This document shows, piece by piece, positions 59,942 to 64,000 of a DNA stretch of 64,000 bases. The DNA is from Gordonia sediminis. GTDB lineage: Bacteria > Actinomycetota > Actinomycetes > Mycobacteriales > Mycobacteriaceae. Made by a program: the position numbers and the translations under genes. The stretch covers positions 357,713-421,712 of the forward strand of contig RZUM01000006.1 of assembly GCA_004193205.1 (NCBI GenBank). The letters run 5' to 3'. Position 1 is the stretch's first letter; the number at the start of each line of letters is the position of its first letter. The notes under the pieces are model-generated. The model ran no database searches. It had not been told where the DNA came from and saw only the letters and a list, made by a program, of their open reading frames with translations.

Positions 59942-61173
59942 TGGGTCACCGCCGGCGATGGCGCCGAGTCGGGATCCAAGGCGCACTGGGCCAGCAGTCC
60001 TAACGATGATTTCAGGTACACCCCCGTCGAGGCGGTCGACTGATGACCGAGGATGTCGGCGATCTGCTCGATCGGTGTGCCCTGCTCCATGAGCCGAGTC
60101 GCCAGGGTGTGGCGCAGCGAGTGCATCCCGTGGCGGCGTTGCTCACCGACGGCTACGTGTGCGGTACGGGCGTGTTTGACCAGGATCTGATGCAGATGGT
60201 CCTGATCGGAGAACGGGCCGATCGGAGCGGTGTGACGCACAAACACTTCCGGGCACTCACACGGTGGACGGCCGTAGCGCAGGTAGTCAATGATGGCCCA
60301 GCCGACATCTTTGAGGAGCGGCAACTCCACCGGCCGCCCAGTCTTGGCCTGTATCAAGCGCAATCGATTGCCGGTCCAGTCCAGATCGGCCAAGCGCAGT
60401 CGCTTCACATCAACTCCACGTAACCCCAGTCTGGTGATCAGCAAGATGATGGCGTAATCGCGTTTGCCGCACGGGTTGGCCCGGTCGATCGCCGCCACGA
60501 TCTTGGCCACCTCACCAGCATTCCAGACCGATGGGATCGTGGCCTGTCTCACCGATTTCGCCGCCGGTACAACCTCGAGTACCCCTGCCTCGATCAACCC
60601 GGTATCAGTGGCGAACCGCAGCAACGACCGCAACGCACACAGCTTGTGCTCCACCGTCTTTGGCTGATAACCGGTCAGGGTCGCCACGAACGCGTCGATG
60701 CCGTCAACGTTCACCGCGGCCAAGCCACCACGGACCTGCAGGAACGCGAGGAACTCGCCGGCGACCGTGGCGTACGCACGGACCGTCGAGGCCGCACTAC
60801 CAGCATGCTCGAGCCACACCCGAAACCGTGCCACCGTGGCAGTCTGTTCGTCGTCGAGTCGGTTCACGGTGCGCGAGTAGCGGCGCAGCACCGCACCATG
60901 GATCGCGAAGTCGTTGAGCATCTGCGCGACCCGAAACAGGTAGATCTCGTTCGCCGTCAGTGTGCCGGCCTGTTCCTTATCAAAGAAACCGCCACACAAT
61001 TCATCAACCCATGACATCGCCAGATCCATCGAGAACTCTTGCACCCCAACAGATACGCAATACTTCTCCAGTCGGCGCCAACAGCCCCGGTACCACAGCA
61101 TCGTCGACGGCTTATAGCCCAGACGTACGAGCTCGGCATCCAATCCTGACACCAGTTCAGATACAGCAACCAT
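59938..61173 (-). CDS. Tyrosine recombinase, first of the trio
   Basis: 411-aa tyrosine recombinase, the largest of the three. The extra N-terminal segment (about 1-110) precedes a SAM-like core (about 110-200) and a catalytic domain: Arg in RLGLRGVDV, Lys in QAKTGRPVELPL, His-x-x-Arg in MHSLRHTLATRL, and His/Tyr in LGHQSTASTGVYL. It is read first. Its start is 62 bp inside the right-hand inverted repeat. All three active sites look complete, so the element may still be active. Confidence 0.92.
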   Translation of the reverse strand: MVAVSELVSGLDAELVRLGYKPSTMLWYRGCWRRLEKYCVSVGVQEFSMDLAMSWVDELCGGFFDKEQAGTLTANEIYLFRVAQMLNDFAIHGAVLRRYSRTVNRLDDEQTATVARFRVWLEHAGSAASTVRAYATVAGEFLAFLQVRGGLAAVNVDGIDAFVATLTGYQPKTVEHKLCALRSLLRFATDTGLIEAGVLEVVPAAKSVRQATIPSVWNAGEVAKIVAAIDRANPCGKRDYAIILLITRLGLRGVDVKRLRLADLDWTGNRLRLIQAKTGRPVELPLLKDVGWAIIDYLRYGRPPCECPEVFVRHTAPIGPFSDQDHLHQILVKHARTAHVAVGEQRRHGMHSLRHTLATRLMEQGTPIEQIADILGHQSTASTGVYLKSSLGLLAQCALDPDSAPSPAVTQ

Positions 61174-61234
61174 CGCAACCGGCCTCCAATCACGCTCGGC
61201 ACCCTGCCGAGAACATGATCAGAATCCGCCCGCA

Positions 61235-61316
61235 TTATGCACAGTGACCAGCCCCGCCCACCACCCCTACCAGGACATACCCGGCACCACTGCACATAAC
61301 CCAGGACTGCTCATAA
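61235..61316. repeat. Right terminal inverted repeat of the RIT element
   Basis: 82 bp, from TTATGCACAGTGACCAG to CTCATAA, the reverse complement of the left repeat apart from four mismatches. Confidence 0.9.
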
Positions 61317-61348
61317 GGGTCGTTATGCGCAGCTGCGCATAAAGACCC
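61317..61348. repeat. 32-bp palindrome at the right end of the RIT element
   Basis: A perfect 20-bp palindrome (TTATGCGCAGCTGCGCATAA, 61323-61342) inside GGGTC and GACCC arms (61317-61321 and 61344-61348). Half of it equals the inner end of the left inverted repeat (CTGCGCATAA). There is no counterpart at the left outer edge, so it may be a recombination footprint. Confidence 0.75.
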
Positions 61349-62366
61349 GAAGGGGGTACGCCTCACCGAGGACAACCTGATGACGTCCACGGCACTCGCC
61401 CTGATGAGCTACCCGTTCGGGGAGCGTCCCCGCTACCTCGCACTCGCTCCGCTGACCCATTCGGCGGGCGTGCTGACCTTCCCGATCCTCAGTCTGGGCG
61501 GCGAGGTGGTGATCATGCCCCAGCCCGACCTCGGAGAGTTCTTGACGCTTGTGCAACGACATCGCATCACGCACGCCTTCCTGCCCCCGACGGTGATCTA
61601 CGGGCTGCTCGACCATCCGGCTCTCGACCACACGGATCTCTCCTCCCTGCGGTGCCTGTGGTACGGCGCCGCACCGATGTCACCGACACGCCTCGAAGAG
61701 GCGTTGACGCGAATCGGCCCGGTCCTCGGACAGCTGTTCGGTCAAACCGAGGCGCCCAACATGATTGCGACCCTGGCACCGGCGGATCACTTCCGACCGG
61801 ACGGTTCGGTGGCGACGGAACGACTGCGCTCCGCCGGGCGACCGACTCCGCTCACCACGGTGGCGATCATGGGAGCCAGCGGAGACCTGCTACCCCGCGG
61901 GGAACGTGGCGAGATCGTCGTGCGGGGACCTCTGGTGATGGATGGCTACCACGACAACCCTACTGCAACAGAGGAATCGAGTAGGTTTGGCTGGCATCAC
62001 ACCGGCGACATCGGATACCTCGACGAGGACGACCTCCTGTATGTGGTGGACCGCGCGAAGGACATGATCATCACCGGCGGGTTCAACGTCTACTCCGCCG
62101 AGGTCGAACAAGCCCTACTGGCCCACCCTGCGGTGAAGGAGAGCGCGGTCATCGGCCTCCCCGACGACAAATGGGGCGAACGCGTCACCGCAGCGGTGCA
62201 ACTACGCCCCGGTCAACCTGTGACCAACGCGGAGCTCATCGACTTCGTCAAGAAACGAATCGGAAGTGTCAAGGCGCCGAAGGAGATAGAGATCTGGGAC
62301 GACCTGCCGCGATCGAAGGTGGGCAAGATCCTGAAGAACGAGGTGCGCGCGTCGATGCAGAAGTGA
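61349..62366 (+). pseudogene. Acyl-CoA synthetase, 3' part, disrupted by insertion
   Basis: The C-terminal about 340 residues of the same ligase. It resumes the P-loop at KGV (61350-61358) and keeps YGAAPMSP, GQTEAPNM, the hinge DRAKDMIITGGFN and the adenylation Lys in SKVGKILKNE. An internal ATG at 61380 could allow translation of a truncated protein, but the P-loop would be missing. The gene following (SDR, 62432) may have been cotranscribed with it. Confidence 0.93.
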
Positions 62367-62431
62367 CCGATCCAACCACCAATCAACTGGAAATCACTGT
62401 TCTCACCGGTATGAGATTTGAAAGGAACACT

Positions 62432-63187
62432 ATGTCAGAACTACAAGGCAAGCGGGTTTTCGTGACGGGATCGGGCGCCGGCATCGGCAAAGCCATCGCC
62501 GCGCTGTTCACCGAACGCGGCGCACGTGTGGTCGTGAGCGACCGCGACAAGGACGCGGCCCAACAGGCCGCCGCCGATATCGGTGCGGCCGGGATCGCCA
62601 ACTGCGACGTCACCAGCGAACCCGAAGTCCAGACCGCGATCGCCGAGGCCGTACGAATCCTGGGCGGCCTCGACGTGTTGGTCAACAACGCCGGAATCGA
62701 GATCTCCTCACCACTGCTGCAACAGTCGACCGAGAGTTTCGACCTGATCCATCAGGTCAATGTCCGCGGGCCGTTCGTGGCGATGAAGGCGGCAGCCGAA
62801 CACCTCGTCGCATCCAAGGGCAACGTCGTCAACATGGCCTCGGTCGCCGGACTCGGCGGAAGCCCACTATTGGGGTCGTACTGCGCCAGCAAGGCCGCAC
62901 TCATCCAACTGACTCGTGTGGCGGCAATCGAGATGCGCGACGCCGGCGTCCGGGTGAACGCAGTGTGCCCGGGCTTCGCCGACACCGACATGGTGGCCCG
63001 ACTCGTCCCCGATTTCGAAGCCGCCACCCAGGTCCCGTTCGGCGACCTGGTAGCTGCCAAGCAGGGCCGACTGGGTACACCGGAGGACATCGCCCAGGTG
63101 GTCGCGTTCCTTGCATCTGATAGCGCGAGCTGGGTCACCGGTAGCAGCTACGTCCTCGACGGCGGCCTGACGGCATCGCTGGTGTGA
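62432..63187 (+). CDS. SDR family NAD(P)-dependent oxidoreductase
   Basis: 251-aa short-chain dehydrogenase. TGSGAGIG near 12-19, NNAG near 86-89, catalytic Ser in NMASVAG and YCASK (Tyr/Lys) are all present. The final VTGSSYVLDGG is the usual C-terminal motif. ATG 62432 has an AAAGGAA site. It lies 66 bp after the broken ligase, in what was the saccharopine-like, ligase, SDR unit; insertion may now reduce its expression unless a promoter lies in the right end of the element. Confidence 0.92.
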   Translation: MSELQGKRVFVTGSGAGIGKAIAALFTERGARVVVSDRDKDAAQQAAADIGAAGIANCDVTSEPEVQTAIAEAVRILGGLDVLVNNAGIEISSPLLQQSTESFDLIHQVNVRGPFVAMKAAAEHLVASKGNVVNMASVAGLGGSPLLGSYCASKAALIQLTRVAAIEMRDAGVRVNAVCPGFADTDMVARLVPDFEAATQVPFGDLVAAKQGRLGTPEDIAQVVAFLASDSASWVTGSSYVLDGGLTASLV

Positions 63188-63200
63188 CACCGGAATAGCT

Positions 63201-63222
63201 CGTGGTCTCTGCGCTGACCACG
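63201..63222 (+). terminator. Hairpin after the SDR gene
   Basis: Perfect 7-bp arms (CGTGGTC and GACCACG) with an 8-nt loop, 14 bp after the SDR stop. No T-tract. Confidence 0.5.
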
Positions 63223-63255
63223 GTCCGATGAGTGTCCCCGCCCAGTCGGGATGGA

Positions 63256-63294
63256 GGGGATCGCGGCCGTCCAACTCATGACGGTCGCGACCCC
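63256..63294. terminator. Second hairpin between convergent units
   Basis: Long arms (63256-63271 and 63280-63294) with one bulge, between the SDR gene and the minus-strand MFS remnant. Confidence 0.5.
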
Positions 63295-63359
63295 CTGTGT
63301 CGTTGTCGCCCGCCCTTTACCGCTGAACACCGGGAACTCGTGAGGTGTCGGGCATCCGA

Positions 63360-63760
63360 GGTTGGCACCGCGGATGCCTCTCGGAACGTGAAAACGATCG
63401 CTGTCACGGCGGCCAGCACCACCAGAACGCTGTATTCGGCGGCAATTCCGGTGAGGTCTATCCGAACGGAGAACTGACCTGCGACGAAACTGGGCACCGC
63501 CGCACCCGCACACGAGATCAGGTAGATCGTCGCGAGCATTGCCCGAACGTTCCGCGGGCGAGGCGTGTGCGACGAGGCGCCGCAGGCCGGCCGTGAACGC
63601 CGCACCATGCGAGATCCCCGCCACTCCCGCCACAAAGACACTCTGCGACCCGAGGGCGACGGCGGTTACCGTGAGGCTGAATGCTTGACAGACCCGCCCA
63701 GCGGCCAGTTGGCGATGAAGATCGCTGCAGCAGTCGGCATCAGTGGTCGCGCCGCTAGAG
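63360..63760 (-). pseudogene. MFS transporter remnant, C-terminal part
   Basis: Minus-strand sequence in at least two frames reads as the end of an MFS transporter. One frame gives VFVAGVAGISHGAAFTAGL and HASPAERSGNAR. It then shifts near 63555 to MLATIYLISCAGAAVPSF and LTGIAAEYSVLVVLAAVTA. An N-terminal half was not found before the edge gene. The fragment is beyond repair. It lies downstream of, and in the same orientation as, the MFS gene ending at 63836. Confidence 0.75.
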
Positions 63761-63790
63761 TTTCCGGGCCGCCACAACGTGCTCGCACCT

Positions 63791-63824
63791 CCGCGCCCGG
63801 ACGTCGACAGACGTCCGGGCGCGG
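63791..63824 (-). terminator. Terminator of the edge MFS gene
   Basis: Perfect 14-bp arms (63791-63804, 63811-63824) with a 6-nt loop, 12 bp after the stop at 63836 on the minus strand. No T-run. Confidence 0.75.
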
Positions 63825-63835
63825 CGGACGCGAAC

Positions 63836-64000
63836 CTAGGAACGCGTGAGGGTGCTGGGTGATCCGTCTGGCTCGGTGATGGTCTCGTGTGCCGGCGCGG
63901 CCGGCTCGTCGAACTCGTATTTGGTGTTGGCCCACAAGCCGAACGCGGCAGCACCGGCGATGAAGACGGTCACCGACGCGGCCAGATACATCGCTTCGGC
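63836..64000 (-). CDS. Partial membrane protein, C-terminus (probably MFS transporter)
   Basis: Only the last 54 residues are inside the window; the gene continues past the right edge. They give one transmembrane helix (MYLAASVTVFIAGAAAFGLW) and a short acidic, Thr/Pro-rich cytoplasmic tail. The shape fits the last helix of an MFS transporter, but no family motif is included, so the assignment rests on its neighbourhood and helix. Confidence 0.6.
   Translation of the reverse strand, partial: AEAMYLAASVTVFIAGAAAFGLWANTKYEFDEPAAPAHETITEPDGSPSTLTRS

Larger units (their letters stand above)
57872..61348. mobile_element. Recombinase-in-trio (RIT-type) element
   Basis: 3,477-bp insertion carrying three consecutive overlapping tyrosine recombinase genes on the minus strand and flanked by 82-bp imperfect inverted repeats (57872-57953 and 61235-61316, 4 mismatches). 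A 32-bp palindromic segment (61317-61348) remains on the right side and must be part of the insertion, because only its removal restores the host gene. The host P-loop was split; CC occurs on both sides as a possible 2-bp duplication. The gene content and end structure fit the RIT element family known from other bacteria. Confidence 0.88.

Noticed and set aside
61323-61342. Rho-independent terminator at the right end of the RIT element
   Set aside because: It is a 20-bp palindrome with no loop, and matches the element's own end, so it is better read as a recombination feature.
1-64000. CRISPR arrays, tRNA or rRNA genes
   Set aside because: No regularly spaced repeats, tRNA-like cloverleaf or rRNA-like sequence were seen on reading through; a dedicated scan was not possible.

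Overview
The window is high-GC DNA from an actinobacterium, most likely a mycolic-acid genus such as Rhodococcus or Gordonia. That placement is an inference. It rests on a mycothiol-type maleylpyruvate isomerase, a short-chain dehydrogenase with the mycofactocin-dependent signature, frequent GTG/TTG starts, and operons stitched together by ATGA and TGATG overlaps. No rRNA, tRNA or CRISPR array was seen. Nearly everything is an accessory catabolic region for aromatic or other cyclic compounds, with transporters, regulators and several decayed or inserted mobile elements.

Layout. 1-4.7 kb (minus): an amidohydrolase-IclR pair, then an extradiol-type dioxygenase, an FAH-family hydrolase and an SDR. 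4.8-6.8 kb (plus): a zinc alcohol dehydrogenase and a ruined aldehyde dehydrogenase. 6.9-15.5 kb (minus): one long CoA-pathway operon (DoxX, CitE-type lyase, acyl-CoA dehydrogenase, enoyl-CoA hydratase, CoA-transferase/hydrolase, a double class III CoA-transferase, aldehyde dehydrogenase), divergent from a second amidohydrolase. 17.2-25.8 kb (minus): a deacetylase remnant, then an aldehyde dehydrogenase-MFS-SnoaL unit and a unit of class III CoA-transferase, VOC protein, alpha/beta hydrolase and MDMPI-like protein. 26.1-34.9 kb (plus): an FCD-type GntR regulator followed by a seven-gene molybdenum-hydroxylase operon (FAD, 2Fe-2S and Mo subunits, CoxG, MoxR/CoxD, CoxE, XdhC). 34.9-37.2 kb (minus): MFS and TetR. 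37.4-38.4 kb: a transposase remnant. 38.4-44.3 kb (minus): a complete gentisate lower pathway, then SnoaL, aldehyde dehydrogenase and Fe-ADH, divergent from an IclR gene and a class II aldolase. 46.1-51.5 kb (minus): acyl-CoA synthetase, hydrolase, mycofactocin-type SDR and benzaldehyde-dehydrogenase-like operon. 51.7-55.3 kb (plus): two drug-type MFS exporters and a MarR. 55.3-63.2 kb: TetR, a saccharopine-dehydrogenase-like enzyme, an acyl-CoA synthetase split by a recombinase-in-trio element, and an SDR. The right edge holds MFS remnants and the end of another MFS gene.

The most interesting signal is regulatory. A 13-bp palindrome, consensus ACCGTAWTACGGT, occurs in eight promoter gaps between 2.7 and 51.6 kb, and a larger palindrome built from the same half-sites lies in front of the molybdenum-hydroxylase operon. 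I noticed none inside a gene. The core GT-N3-AC fits GntR-family operators, so the FCD-type GntR gene at 26.16 kb is the best candidate. If right, the dioxygenase unit, the CoA operon, both amidohydrolases, the Mo-hydroxylase, two importers and the CoA-ligase operon form one regulon for one unknown substrate. A second palindrome, TTCTG-N5-CAGAA, marks the gentisate operon and the Fe-ADH/IclR divergent promoter, and occurs once more at 21.9 kb; it looks like a separate IclR regulon. The substrate cannot be named from the sequence.
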